64,000 nucleotides of DNA, taken from NCBI RefSeq assembly GCF_029625215.1, contig NZ_CP121197.1:1550001-1614000 (forward strand), written 5' to 3'. This DNA is from Aurantibacillus circumpalustris. Lineage in GTDB: Bacteria; Bacteroidota; Bacteroidia; B-17B0; Aurantibacillaceae. The position numbers and the translations under genes were made by a program. Each line of letters begins with the position of its first letter. Position 1 is the first letter of the stretch. Of this stretch, positions 44,115 to 53,610 are shown one piece after another. Under the pieces are notes generated by a model. That model did no database searches. It was not told where the DNA came from and saw only the letters and a program-made list of their open reading frames with translations.

Positions 44115-45857
44115 TTAAGCCTCTGCTTTTTGTTTCTCAGCAGCTGCGCGAATTCTATTTAATTCCTCTGTGATCAATTTACGTTTCGCAGTCAGTTCTG
44201 CAATTTTGGCTTTTTCCCCAGTAATTTTATCTTCAATTTCTTTCATGAAATTATTATTACTGCCTTTTGAACTTTTAAAGAACCCTAAATTGTTATCATA
44301 CGTGCGAACACGGCTGTTGATTTCTTCAGCGAGTTTTTTCAAATGGTCCGATTCTTTTAATAATAAATCAAAGCCATTTTCAGATGAAGCTAAACGATCT
44401 AATTTTGTTTTAAATTGAATCGCAGCTTTTTCATTTTTATCAATGTGCATTTGCTCATACAACTCATCGAGTCTATTGTAGAAAGCATCGTTCACGCGTT
44501 TTTTGTCCTTCATCGGAACCATACCCGCTTCATTCCATTCGTGGCTTATGTTCTTTAATAACTCTCTGTTTGCAGCACCGTCTTCTGTTAAAGTAAGTTC
44601 ATTTAAACGTGTTAAAATCTCTTCTTTCTTCACAAGGTTTTGCTCAAACGCCGCGTCAACATCTTCGTAATGGGCTTTTTTGGCATCAAAAAATGTATTG
44701 CAGGCTTTCCTGAATCGCGCAAATAATTTCGGCTCTTCTTTATCACCATTGCTTGGATATTTCTTCCAGGTGTCTTGCAATCGTATTAAATCAAGTCCGG
44801 TTTTTTGCCAGTCGGTACTGTTCTTTAAAGCTTCTGCTTTCGCAATTAATTCTGATTTAATTTTTCTGTTGGACGCAAACTTTTCATTTAGTCCTGAAAA
44901 GAATACTTTTTTCTTTTCGAAGAAAGTATCGCAAAGGGTTCTGAATTCCGCCCAAATTTTTTCATTGTCTTTTTCAGTTGTTCTTCCTACCGATTTCCAA
45001 TCCGCTTGAAGTGCAATGATTTTTTCAGTTGCTTCATTCCAACGTGTTGCTTTGGCTTCAGTAACAGATTCAATGAGTTCTTTTACTTTTTCAATAATTT
45101 CAAGTTTGGAAGTTAAATTCGCGGCTTTTTGTTCTTCCATCGAATTATAATGTCCTTTTATTTTACGATAGGTTTCATCCAAAACAACTTTATAATCATT
45201 CTTTAATGCCTCCCACTTTGAGTTAGGAACAGGACCTATTTCATCCCATTCGTTCCGGTAAATTTTTATTAAACGTTCAGCTTCCTTAACATTTTCAAGC
45301 GCTTGAACTGTTTTTAATTTTTCAATTAATTCGGTTTTATGCTCAAAATTCTTTTTAAGATCGTGTTCTTGTAAATCACGGAAGATTTTGATGTTGTAAT
45401 AAATGTCTTCAACGGCTCTGCTATAGTCTGATTGTATTTCCTTGTATTTGTGTGAAGATATAGGTCCGGTTTCTTTCCACTGTGTTTGTAGCTCTTGCAG
45501 CTTTCTTACGGCAGAACCAACGTTTTCACTAACCTGACTTAAGTCACGGATTTTCGCAATAATCTCTTGACGAACTAATAAGTTTTTAGATTGCTCAGAT
45601 GCGATTTTAGCATCCGCTTCTTTTTTTAGTTTGTTGTATTTTTCAACTAAACTTTCAAACTTAAGGTCTTCAGAACCTTTGTGGTATTCAAACTCTTTGG
45701 TTTTACCACCTTCATCTACAAAAGATTGTTTGGCCGTTTCAAATTCAGAAGTCCAGAGCTTTTGATACTCTTTTTGCAGAGTGCGCACATCAGCAGCAAC
45801 TTCACCTGCGTCTTTCAACAGCAGTTCTTCCATTTTAGTAATCAGTTCGGTTTTCAT
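44115..45857 (-). CDS. DUF349 repeat protein
   Basis: A 580-residue all-helical protein made of repeated DUF349 units of about 70 residues, recognisable by recurring segments such as LQTQWKETGPISSHKYKEI, YRNEWDEIGPVPNSKWEAL, LQADWKSVGRTTEKDNEKIW, LQDTWKKYPSNGDKEEPKLF and ISHEWNEAGMVPMKDKKRV. The C-terminus is a coiled coil (KIAELTAKRKLITEELNRI). DUF349 proteins are universal in Bacteroidota and of unknown function. It is probably cytoplasmic. Start by the first ATG; the next gene is divergent. Confidence 0.85.
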   Translation of the reverse strand: MKTELITKMEELLLKDAGEVAADVRTLQKEYQKLWTSEFETAKQSFVDEGGKTKEFEYHKGSEDLKFESLVEKYNKLKKEADAKIASEQSKNLLVRQEIIAKIRDLSQVSENVGSAVRKLQELQTQWKETGPISSHKYKEIQSDYSRAVEDIYYNIKIFRDLQEHDLKKNFEHKTELIEKLKTVQALENVKEAERLIKIYRNEWDEIGPVPNSKWEALKNDYKVVLDETYRKIKGHYNSMEEQKAANLTSKLEIIEKVKELIESVTEAKATRWNEATEKIIALQADWKSVGRTTEKDNEKIWAEFRTLCDTFFEKKKVFFSGLNEKFASNRKIKSELIAKAEALKNSTDWQKTGLDLIRLQDTWKKYPSNGDKEEPKLFARFRKACNTFFDAKKAHYEDVDAAFEQNLVKKEEILTRLNELTLTEDGAANRELLKNISHEWNEAGMVPMKDKKRVNDAFYNRLDELYEQMHIDKNEKAAIQFKTKLDRLASSENGFDLLLKESDHLKKLAEEINSRVRTYDNNLGFFKSSKGSNNNFMKEIEDKITGEKAKIAELTAKRKLITEELNRIRAAAEKQKAEA

Positions 45858-45969
45858 TATAGTTCAAATTTTATTCTTCCCAAAAATAATCTAATTCAAA
45901 CGTTCTGCAAATGATTAACTTTATTGTTTTTTTATAAAGATTTTTGTAAATTGTAATTCGATAAAATAA

Positions 45970-48045
45970 ATGATTGAGAAGAAACACCTTGAGCTTCTTC
46001 AGTTTGATAAAGTAAAGAACTTAGTACAACAAAGATGTCACAGCAAACAAGCCAAAACGCTTTGTGAAGAGATCTTCCCGAAAAGTAATTCTAAAGACAT
46101 TCTAACCGAATTAAATCAAACGAACGAACTAAAATTAGTTATTGCTGCCCAAGGGTATTTTCCTTCGGTTGAACACGAAGATATTTCAGTTGAATTAAAT
46201 TACCTTGCTCTGGATGGTGCATTGTTGCATGAATCACAGCTACTAAGCGTTTTAAAAACAGTTGAAGTGTGCAATACTTTAATTCGTTTTTTAAAAGGTA
46301 AAAAAGCAAGTCTTCCATTTTTATTTGAGTTGGTTAAAGATTTAGAAGTGTTTGATTTTGTTGTGGATGAGATAAATAGAATTATTGATTCAGAAGCACA
46401 AGTTAAAAATAATGCATCCTCGGAATTAAGTCGAATCAGAAAACTCGTTGTTGAAAAACGACGTGAAAGCGATAAACGATTTTACAATTACATTAACGAA
46501 TTGCGAAAACATGGCTTTTTACGTGAAAACGAAGAAAGTTTTTTTAATGGTCGCCGAACCTTAGCAGTGCTTGTTGAGCATAAGTCGGATGTACCGGGAT
46601 TTGTGCACAGTAAAAGTGAAAGCGGTAAAACTATTTTTATTGAGCCGACTGTAACCATTGGTGTTAATAACGATGTTGCCGAACTAGAGATAGATGAAAA
46701 CAGAGAAATTAGTCGCATACTGAGGGAGCTTTGTGCAAAGCTGAATCCTTTTTCTCAATCTTTAAAAAACGCTTTTCAGTTTTTAATCTATATGGATTTT
46801 GTGAAAGCAAAGTCAGAATTTGCCGTCGATTTAAAAGCCTGTTTGCCAGAAATTAAAGAAGGGTTTAATTTAAGTGCGCGGGAAGCGTATCATCCACTTT
46901 TGTATATACAGAATAAACGATTAGGAAAACCGACCATTCCAATGTCCTTAGATTTAAATGGTAAGGATAGAATCATCGTTATCAGCGGACCAAATGCCGG
47001 AGGTAAAACAATATCTCTTAAAACCATTGGCTTGTTACAGTTGATGCTGCAAAGCGGATTGTTGATTCCGGTTAAAGAAACGAGCACCTATTGTTTTTTT
47101 GAAAAAATTCTGATCGATATTGGAGATACACAAAGTATCGAAAATGAATTGAGTACTTATAGTGCTAAATTAAAATCAATGACGTCTATCTTAAATGAAA
47201 TTAATGAGGCTTCGTTGGTTTTAATGGATGAGTTTGGAAGCGGCACCGATCCTGAGTTGGGAAGCGCAATTGCAGAGTCGGTTTTAGAAAATTTAGTGAA
47301 CTCAAAAACCAGAGGCGTTATTACCTCGCATTTTGGAGATGTAAAATTATTGGCGGAAAAATTAAATGGCGCTATCAATGCCAGTATGTTATTTAATATT
47401 GAGACACTCGAACCAAAGTACATTTTAAGCATAGGAGAGCCTGGAAGCAGCTATACCTTTGAAGTTGCAGAGCGCATAGGATTTCCAATTCATTTGATAA
47501 ATCGCGCGAAAGAAAAAGTAGATAAAGACAAATTAAAATTAAACCGTTTGCTGGCGGATGTTCAGGATCAAAAAACAAAGTTGGCCGAACAAGCGCAGCG
47601 TTTGGAGCACGAAGAGTTTCTTAAGAAAATAGCCAAAGAAAAATACCACACTTTATTTACTAATTGGGAAGAAAAAATAAACAAAGAACGCGAACGAAAA
47701 ATTGAATTGGTCCGTTTGGCCGATTTCGGACAGAAGTACTTACGTTTGATGGATGATTGGAATAAAAAACAAGATAAAAAAGTCATTATAAAACGCTTTA
47801 TTGATGGCATTACAGCAGAAACAAAAAAGCAGGAAGAATTAAGAAAACAAAACAAGCTGAGTAACTTTGCAGAGAAAAAAATCGCACGCATTAAACCCGT
47901 TTTAAAAGTTGGGAGTAAAGTAAAAGTCTTGAATGGAAATGAAGTGGGAGTGGTTGAAGAGATCAGAGACGAAAAGGTTTTTATCAAATTCGGTTTAATG
48001 AAAATGACGGTGGGAATGGAAAATTTGGTGCTGGCGGAGGAATAG
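45970..48045 (+). CDS. MutS2-like ATPase without Smr domain
   Basis: A 691-residue protein of the MutS2 branch: an N-terminal clamp/lever region (IRKLVVEKRRESDKRFYNYI, LVEHKSDVPGF, FIEPTVTIGVNNDVAELE), the ABC-type ATPase with Walker A GPNAGGKTISLKTIGLLQLM, Walker B VLMDEFGSGTDPELG and EPGSSYTFEVAERIGFP, then a coiled coil (about 520-630) and a KOW-like C-terminal strand region (LKVGSKVKVLNGNEVGVV). Typical MutS2 has about 780 residues and ends in a Smr nuclease domain, absent here. Such short forms exist in Bacteroidota. It lacks MutS mismatch-recognition domain I. Confidence 0.88.
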   Translation: MIEKKHLELLQFDKVKNLVQQRCHSKQAKTLCEEIFPKSNSKDILTELNQTNELKLVIAAQGYFPSVEHEDISVELNYLALDGALLHESQLLSVLKTVEVCNTLIRFLKGKKASLPFLFELVKDLEVFDFVVDEINRIIDSEAQVKNNASSELSRIRKLVVEKRRESDKRFYNYINELRKHGFLRENEESFFNGRRTLAVLVEHKSDVPGFVHSKSESGKTIFIEPTVTIGVNNDVAELEIDENREISRILRELCAKLNPFSQSLKNAFQFLIYMDFVKAKSEFAVDLKACLPEIKEGFNLSAREAYHPLLYIQNKRLGKPTIPMSLDLNGKDRIIVISGPNAGGKTISLKTIGLLQLMLQSGLLIPVKETSTYCFFEKILIDIGDTQSIENELSTYSAKLKSMTSILNEINEASLVLMDEFGSGTDPELGSAIAESVLENLVNSKTRGVITSHFGDVKLLAEKLNGAINASMLFNIETLEPKYILSIGEPGSSYTFEVAERIGFPIHLINRAKEKVDKDKLKLNRLLADVQDQKTKLAEQAQRLEHEEFLKKIAKEKYHTLFTNWEEKINKERERKIELVRLADFGQKYLRLMDDWNKKQDKKVIIKRFIDGITAETKKQEELRKQNKLSNFAEKKIARIKPVLKVGSKVKVLNGNEVGVVEEIRDEKVFIKFGLMKMTVGMENLVLAEE

Positions 48046-48096
48046 GTTCGGCTATCTTTAACCACAGAGCGAATGTGTTTCGTACCCTTCCAATTA

Positions 48097-48200
48097 TTAA
48101 CCACATAGACACATAGTTTACATAGAAAGAAAAAATTCATTCTAATCCTATGTGTCCCTATGCTTATGCGCTTCGTTCATCCTATGTTCCTATGTGGTAA
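48097..48200. repeat. Structured intergenic repeat, CCACATAG type
   Basis: Left arm 48097-48116 (TTAACCACATAGACACATAG) pairs with right arm 48182-48200, whose reverse complement is TTACCACATAGGAACATAG, with one small gap. Further copies of the unit (TACATAG, CTATGTGTCCCTATG) lie inside, along with GCGCTTCG. A separate AACCACAGAG fragment lies at 48059-48068. It is located between the convergent MutS2-like and AddB-like genes. Confidence 0.7.
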
Positions 48201-48213
48201 AAATGAGTTTGCC

Positions 48214-51072
48214 CTAAATCTTAAAATTACAAATCACATTATACGGACAATACTCATGCGTCTTCTCATCATCTGTTTGAATGAAGGGAAGAGTTTGATC
48301 AAAAATAGAAGCAATAAATAATTTTAATTCTGTTTCAAATTCATCAAAAAACTGTGACGTAAAAACAAAGGGTTTTTTATTAGCTCCCAGAACATATTTA
48401 GGTTCTTCTAAAAACACTTTAAAGGGAACAATGCAGGGCATCAACTTTTCAGGGGGCGTACCGTTTTTATATAGTAACCAGGCATAAATAAAAAGTTGAA
48501 ATTGTTTGTTGTAGTTTTTATCCTGAAATAATTTCTCAAATCCATCAAATACAAATTTATCGGTGTCTTTAACCGAACTTTTGTAATCGATAACCCTTAT
48601 TTGCCCGCCAAAACTGTCTACTCTGTCAATTTTTCCTTTAATGTAAATGGTTTCGGTTTTGTCTTTGAGCTTAAGTTCCAAGGCTGCTGAAAGTTCTTTT
48701 TCTAAACTATTCAAAGTAAGAAACTGATTTTCTTCTGATAAGCCCGTAATAAATTTGATATCGTTGTTAATGAGTTTTTTTACATACACTTTAATTACTT
48801 CTTGTTGTAAAATACTTTTTCCAACGGGTTCGGTATTATCGAAAAAGGAAATAAAACTTTCTTGAACGGCAACATCAGCTAGTTTCAGTTTTTCTTGTAA
48901 ATCGTTTGTAGTGATTATTTTTCCGGTAAAATCTTTGTAAAGTGTTTCTAAACTTAAATGCAAAATAGAACCAAAGGTATTTGCCTCAGCACTTTCTTCT
49001 ACCTCTTTTGTTTCTTTTAAATGTGTGCTGTAACGAAAATAAAACTTCAGCTGACATTCTTTGTAGGATATAAGTCCTGATGGAGACAGCCCGCCATACT
49101 GATCACTGCTAGTGGCTTTTGAAAGAATGGATTTTAGAACTTCATCGTTTTTTTGAATGATAATAGTGTTGTCTAATTCTTCCGGAAAAGTTTTGTAAGA
49201 AGCTACTTCTTCAGTTATAGTAATTTCTGAATTGTAGTGTTTCATTTCTAATTGCAACTGAGTGACGAATCTGCTTTTCTCACCTTTACCAAAGGTATCT
49301 GTTTCACTATCGTAAGTAATGGTAATATCTTTGGCCCTTTGTAACAAGCGATAAAAGTGATAGGCGTAAATAGCGTCTTTTTCCAAATACAAAGGCAAAC
49401 CAAAAGCCCGTTTAAGATCGTTAGGAATAAAAGAATTGATTGTTTTTCCAGAAGGTAAGACCCCTTCGTTCACATTCACTAAAATAATGTGATCGAAATC
49501 GAGAGTACGGGTTTCTAAAACCCCCATTATTTGCAACCCTCGCAAAGGTTCACCAATAAAAGGTGCAGAGGAGTTCCCTACAACTTGTGTGTAAAGTTGT
49601 TTAAACGATTGTATGTCGTTAAAATGCGGATACCGTATAAGGATATCATTTAAGCGGTTAAAATTTTTGAGTATAATTTGTAAATATTCAAGTTCTAAAT
49701 TGTTTTGATTACTACTTTGTTGTTCTGAAAAATAAACAATACAGGTTTTTAAAACACCTTGAATGGTTTCGCATAATTCCTGAATTGATTTGGAAGGTTG
49801 TAGAAGTTGTTGAACCTGAACATAACTTTCCTGTAATAATTGTTGTAGATTTTTTTGGGAAATAAAAGAAAGGTTCCGTGCGTTTATCTGTCCAATAATC
49901 AAAGAAAGGTTGAGATCTAGTCCCCGCGCTTTTAAGTAATATAAAAATATCGGTTGTCTAAAAAGATTAATTAAATCGTTGTGATAAATAGTCTTGTAAG
50001 CCTTTTTTTGCTTGTCAAAATTTAGTTGAAGTTGAATGAGAAGTTCAATAAACCCATAAGTAGAGGTATATCTCAAAGGATATTCCATCGTAATGTTTAC
50101 ATGCTCAATGGAACCTGGTAACTGCTGCAAAACGGGCCACAAAAGTTTTTCGTTCGCCAACACAACCGCAACGCGATCTAAAGGAATGTTTTGATCGATA
50201 AAGTGTTGAAGTGTTTGTTTTACAACTTGTGCCTGACCAATTTGTTTTGGGACAGAAATAATTTTAATGTCTTTTTTTTCTCGGAAATTATCTTGTATAA
50301 AAAGTGGATCTCGTTCTTTAAATAAATCAAAATTATTTCTTAAAAATAAACCCGCTTCCTGGTTTGGATTTTTTAAATAGTAATTATCTGCATCCCAAAT
50401 AAGGTCTGCTTTTTTTTGCTCAAAAAGTTTGTAAAATATTTTTAGTTCGGCCGCATTTAATGCATTAAAACCGCAAAAAAGTAATTTGTCAAATTGATCA
50501 ACAAAAGTATTTGTATCTTGATTGATTACGGCATACTTGTATGCTAGTCCTTGATACCCCCAGTTATTCGTAAGTAGAAAAGCTGAAAAATGTTTATAGA
50601 TAGCTCCGAGGCTATTCATAAATTGCAAATAGTTTGTTTGGTACTCGCTTAAATTTTCTTCGCCCAGACTCCAGTTTTCAATGACTTTAATGTCCTTTAA
50701 GTTTTCATAAAGTTGTTCTGAGTCTGCCAAGTAGCGGTCTATTTCATTAAAATCCTGTAAAATTAATTGCCCCCATTTTGCAAAACTGTCAAAAGTTTCA
50801 GCATTGGGGCCATAACAGATTTTATAACTTTCATAAAGATGACAAACTAAATCAATTTCCTCGAGTGTTTTTAGACCGCTGAGTTCGGTAATTAAATCTT
50901 CGGCGCTAATTATTGTAGGTAGCCAAATTGTTTTTCCAAAAGTTTGAGCCAGATGGTTTTTTAAAAAGAGTGCGCCCCGTTTGTTGGGTAATACAATGCA
51001 AAGTTTTTCTACATTATCTTTGTATCTTTCGTGAATAAATTCTGCAACTAATTTTAGAAACTCTTTTGCCAT
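48214..51072 (-). CDS. AddB-like PD-(D/E)XK nuclease with degenerate helicase region
   Basis: A 952-residue protein with a RecB-family nuclease domain at the C-terminus: SPSGLISYKECQLKFYFRY, then GSILHLSLETLY, then GKIDRVD and the catalytic IRVIDYKSS, ending EYCPYNVIC. Three cysteines (C673, C942, C948) match the pattern of the AddB iron-sulfur site (an early Cys and a late CX5C). The N-terminal two thirds resemble an inactive UvrD-like helicase (LPNKRGALFLKNHL, VAVVLANEKLLWPVL, GLQIMGVLETRTLDFDHIILVNVNEGVLP). It is likely part of a recombination/repair nuclease; the expected AddA partner is not adjacent. The start codon overlaps that of the next, divergent gene. Confidence 0.85.
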   Translation of the reverse strand: MAKEFLKLVAEFIHERYKDNVEKLCIVLPNKRGALFLKNHLAQTFGKTIWLPTIISAEDLITELSGLKTLEEIDLVCHLYESYKICYGPNAETFDSFAKWGQLILQDFNEIDRYLADSEQLYENLKDIKVIENWSLGEENLSEYQTNYLQFMNSLGAIYKHFSAFLLTNNWGYQGLAYKYAVINQDTNTFVDQFDKLLFCGFNALNAAELKIFYKLFEQKKADLIWDADNYYLKNPNQEAGLFLRNNFDLFKERDPLFIQDNFREKKDIKIISVPKQIGQAQVVKQTLQHFIDQNIPLDRVAVVLANEKLLWPVLQQLPGSIEHVNITMEYPLRYTSTYGFIELLIQLQLNFDKQKKAYKTIYHNDLINLFRQPIFLYYLKARGLDLNLSLIIGQINARNLSFISQKNLQQLLQESYVQVQQLLQPSKSIQELCETIQGVLKTCIVYFSEQQSSNQNNLELEYLQIILKNFNRLNDILIRYPHFNDIQSFKQLYTQVVGNSSAPFIGEPLRGLQIMGVLETRTLDFDHIILVNVNEGVLPSGKTINSFIPNDLKRAFGLPLYLEKDAIYAYHFYRLLQRAKDITITYDSETDTFGKGEKSRFVTQLQLEMKHYNSEITITEEVASYKTFPEELDNTIIIQKNDEVLKSILSKATSSDQYGGLSPSGLISYKECQLKFYFRYSTHLKETKEVEESAEANTFGSILHLSLETLYKDFTGKIITTNDLQEKLKLADVAVQESFISFFDNTEPVGKSILQQEVIKVYVKKLINNDIKFITGLSEENQFLTLNSLEKELSAALELKLKDKTETIYIKGKIDRVDSFGGQIRVIDYKSSVKDTDKFVFDGFEKLFQDKNYNKQFQLFIYAWLLYKNGTPPEKLMPCIVPFKVFLEEPKYVLGANKKPFVFTSQFFDEFETELKLFIASIFDQTLPFIQTDDEKTHEYCPYNVICNFKI

Positions 51073-51310
51073 GAAGCTTGAAGATATACACTTTCCTGTT
51101 TATAGGAAGTATAAAAACAATAAGAGTTATTTTAAAATTATACACCCCCGTTTATTTGAGGAAATTCAGATCATAGGAAGTAAAAAAGTGGTCAAACAAA
51201 TTGAGGCTAGATTGTTTCCCGAAGTGCTGTTTATACAGGATTTAGTTCTTAATTTTGGCGAGATGGCAGATGAGATCCAAGAAGTTGACTACTTACGTAT
51301 TAAAGAATAA
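51071..51310 (+). CDS. Small conserved-looking hypothetical protein
   Basis: A 79-residue protein with no transmembrane segment, rich in charged and hydrophobic residues (YRKYKNNKSYFKIIHPRLFEEI early, VLFIQDLVLNF late). I do not recognise a family. Its ATG (51071) overlaps the CAT of the minus-strand AddB-like gene, so its promoter and leader must lie within that gene. It precedes asnS by 65 bp. The divergent CATG arrangement and ordinary codon use favour a real gene. Confidence 0.65.
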   Translation: MKLEDIHFPVYRKYKNNKSYFKIIHPRLFEEIQIIGSKKVVKQIEARLFPEVLFIQDLVLNFGEMADEIQEVDYLRIKE

Positions 51311-51344
51311 TTCTGTAGAGATCTAGTTATCCCCAAAATCTTAC

Positions 51345-51352
51345 TAAATTTG
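51345..51352 (+). promoter_or_regulatory. Bacteroidota -7 box (TAAATTTG) upstream of asnS
   Basis: Exact TAnnTTTG match 23 bp before the asnS ATG; no TTTG at the right distance upstream. Confidence 0.4.
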
Positions 51353-51375
51353 ACTTCTTAAATTTTGACAAGATA

Positions 51376-52809
51376 ATGGCACGTTTACGCATTAAAGACA
51401 TTTTAAAAACTACACCAACAGAGCAAACCATCACCGTTAAAGGGTGGGTTCGTACATTTAGAAACAATTCCTTCATCGCGTTAAACGATGGTTCAACCAA
51501 TAATAATTTACAAGTTGTTGTCGATTTTGAAAATACAGCGGAAGAGATTTTAAAACGTATTACTACCGGAGCCGCTGTGAGTGCAACTGGCGTGCTGGTT
51601 GCTTCTTTAGGAAAAGGTCAAACTGTAGAATTAAAAGCCACTTCTGTAGAAATTATTGGTGATAGTGATGCGGAGAAATATCCACTGCAACCAAAAAAAC
51701 ATAGTTTAGAATTTTTGCGCGAGATTGCGCATTTACGTTTTCGTACCAATACATTCGGCGCAGTATTTCGTGTAAGAAATACTTTAGCGTTTGCCATTCA
51801 TAAATTCTTTAATGAAAAGGGGTTTGTATACATTCATACGCCCGTAGTAACAGCGAGTGATGCCGAGGGAGCAGGAGAAATGTTTCGGGTTACCACTCTT
51901 GACATGTCCAATCCTCCAAAGGATGAAAACGGTAACATCGATTTCAAACAAGATTTCTTTGGTAAATCAACCAACCTCACTGTTTCTGGTCAACTAGAAG
52001 GAGAATTGGCAGCAATGGCTTTTTCTGATATTTATACTTTTGGTCCAACGTTTAGAGCTGAGAATAGCAATACAGCACGTCACCTCGCTGAATTTTGGAT
52101 GATTGAACCAGAGATAGCTTTTTCTGATTTATCGGATAACATGGATTTAGCAGAAGAAATGCTGCAATACGTTATCAAGTACGCTTTGGAAAATAATTCG
52201 GAGGACATTCAGTTTTTAAGTCAGCGTTTAGAGGATGAAGAAAAACAGAAACCACAGAATGAAAGAAGTGAAATGACCTTATTAGACAAATTAAAATTTT
52301 GTTTAGATAATAAATTCGAGCGAATCACTTATACTCAGGCAATTGAAATTTTACGTGAAAGTAATCACAATAAGAAAAAGAAGTTTCAATATCTTATCGA
52401 TAAATGGGGCGTTGATCTTCAGAGTGAACACGAACGTTACCTCGTAGAAAAACATTTTAAGAAACCAGTCATCTTAACTGATTATCCAAAAGAGATAAAA
52501 TCGTTTTACATGCGTCAGAACGACGATGGAAAAACGGTGGCTGCTATGGATATTTTATTCCCAGGTATTGGCGAAATGGTTGGTGGAAGTCAGCGTGAAG
52601 AACGTTTGGATAAACTTGAAACCCGTATGGGTGAAATGGGAATTCCAACGGAAGAACTTTCCTGGTACTTAGATACAAGACGTTTTGGATCTTGTCCACA
52701 TGCAGGTTTTGGCTTAGGATTTGAGCGTTTGATCTTGTTTGTGACAGGTATGACGAATATTCGCGATGTAATTCCTTTTCCCAGAGCTCCTAAGAATTGT
52801 GAGTTTTAG
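51376..52809 (+). CDS. asnS: Asparaginyl-tRNA synthetase
   Basis: A 477-residue class IIb synthetase that charges tRNA-Asn. The N-terminal OB-fold reads [20 protein letters not shown]; the catalytic core has motif 2 ([21 protein letters not shown]) and motif 3 ([16 protein letters not shown] followed by [10 protein letters not shown]). The absence of the aspartate-specific pattern and the typical AsnRS end support Asn and not Asp specificity. Length is normal. Confidence 0.95.
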   Translation: MARLRIKDILKTTPTEQTITVKGWVRTFRNNSFIALNDGSTNNNLQVVVDFENTAEEILKRITTGAAVSATGVLVASLGKGQTVELKATSVEIIGDSDAEKYPLQPKKHSLEFLREIAHLRFRTNTFGAVFRVRNTLAFAIHKFFNEKGFVYIHTPVVTASDAEGAGEMFRVTTLDMSNPPKDENGNIDFKQDFFGKSTNLTVSGQLEGELAAMAFSDIYTFGPTFRAENSNTARHLAEFWMIEPEIAFSDLSDNMDLAEEMLQYVIKYALENNSEDIQFLSQRLEDEEKQKPQNERSEMTLLDKLKFCLDNKFERITYTQAIEILRESNHNKKKKFQYLIDKWGVDLQSEHERYLVEKHFKKPVILTDYPKEIKSFYMRQNDDGKTVAAMDILFPGIGEMVGGSQREERLDKLETRMGEMGIPTEELSWYLDTRRFGSCPHAGFGLGFERLILFVTGMTNIRDVIPFPRAPKNCEF

Positions 52810-52852
52810 AAGACTAACACCAATTTATTTATCGCTAAGATTTAAACGAAGC

Positions 52853-53599
52853 TTACTTACTAGTATTCCTGTTAAACATCAAAGAAGATTCTGATACCTT
52901 ATAGCAGATCTTCGCAGGCGTTTCTATTTTTAATTTTATGTCTTCTTTATTTGAGTTGCAAATATTGCTTTGCTTAAAACAAATTTCGCCTTTTGTAATT
53001 TCAGGAATAAAGTTGTGACAAACAGCATCGCCTTTCTCTTTGCCAACCCAATTTTGTTGACTGAAATAATGGTCGAAATGAGCAAGAATATTCATTGAAT
53101 CTAAGTCAAGAATTAAAAATCCTTTTTCATAAGAGGCAAAACCACCCTCAAGGCCATTTTTGTCTGCAGAATGAAAACGTCCATCGCCTCTTTCATAATC
53201 GATTAACAGTTCATTTTTACCTTTACCATTAAAATCCATTCTCTTAAATTTTAAACGATCAGGGGTGTCAGCCATTATTTTATAGAGTAGAAAATAATCT
53301 TTTACTTTTTGCACGAAATAAATTCCTGGATTAGGGTTTAAAAAACTAACTTTTAAAATAGATCCTTTTGGTTCTGTAAGCGAGTCGAGGTAGTCTCCTT
53401 GGTAATTTTCTAAAGAGTATTTTTTAATGACAGGTAGTTTTAAAAATTTTATCGAGTCAGGATAACTTTCAGTTTCAGTACCCGCTAAATAAATTTGTGA
53501 ATAAGACGTATTCGCGCAAAGTAGCACTAGAGCCAAAAGAAAGACTTTGGTATATTTTAAATTTAGTGACTTTGTTTTTGTAGCTAACATATGTGTCAT
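52853..53599 (-). CDS. Secreted hypothetical protein downstream of recF
   Basis: A 248-residue protein. The hydrophobic stretch at about 17-34 (VFLLALVLLCANTSYSQ) is a signal peptide; the real start may be the M at residue 1 or 4. The mature part contains LIDYERGDGRFHSADKNG and FLILDLDSMNILAHFDHY, but I recognise no family. It starts 11 bp after recF ends, so the two probably share a transcript, although a functional link to RecF is not obvious. Confidence 0.65.
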   Translation of the reverse strand: MTHMLATKTKSLNLKYTKVFLLALVLLCANTSYSQIYLAGTETESYPDSIKFLKLPVIKKYSLENYQGDYLDSLTEPKGSILKVSFLNPNPGIYFVQKVKDYFLLYKIMADTPDRLKFKRMDFNGKGKNELLIDYERGDGRFHSADKNGLEGGFASYEKGFLILDLDSMNILAHFDHYFSQQNWVGKEKGDAVCHNFIPEITKGEICFKQSNICNSNKEDIKLKIETPAKICYKVSESSLMFNRNTSK

Positions 53600-53610
53600 G
53601 TTTTAGGGTT

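Noticed and set aside
47568-48140. Long minus-strand frame (190 codons) opposite the MutS2 end
   Set aside because: It is the antisense of the lysine-rich coiled coil of the MutS2-like gene and shows the low-complexity Phe/Ser/Leu text expected of such shadows.
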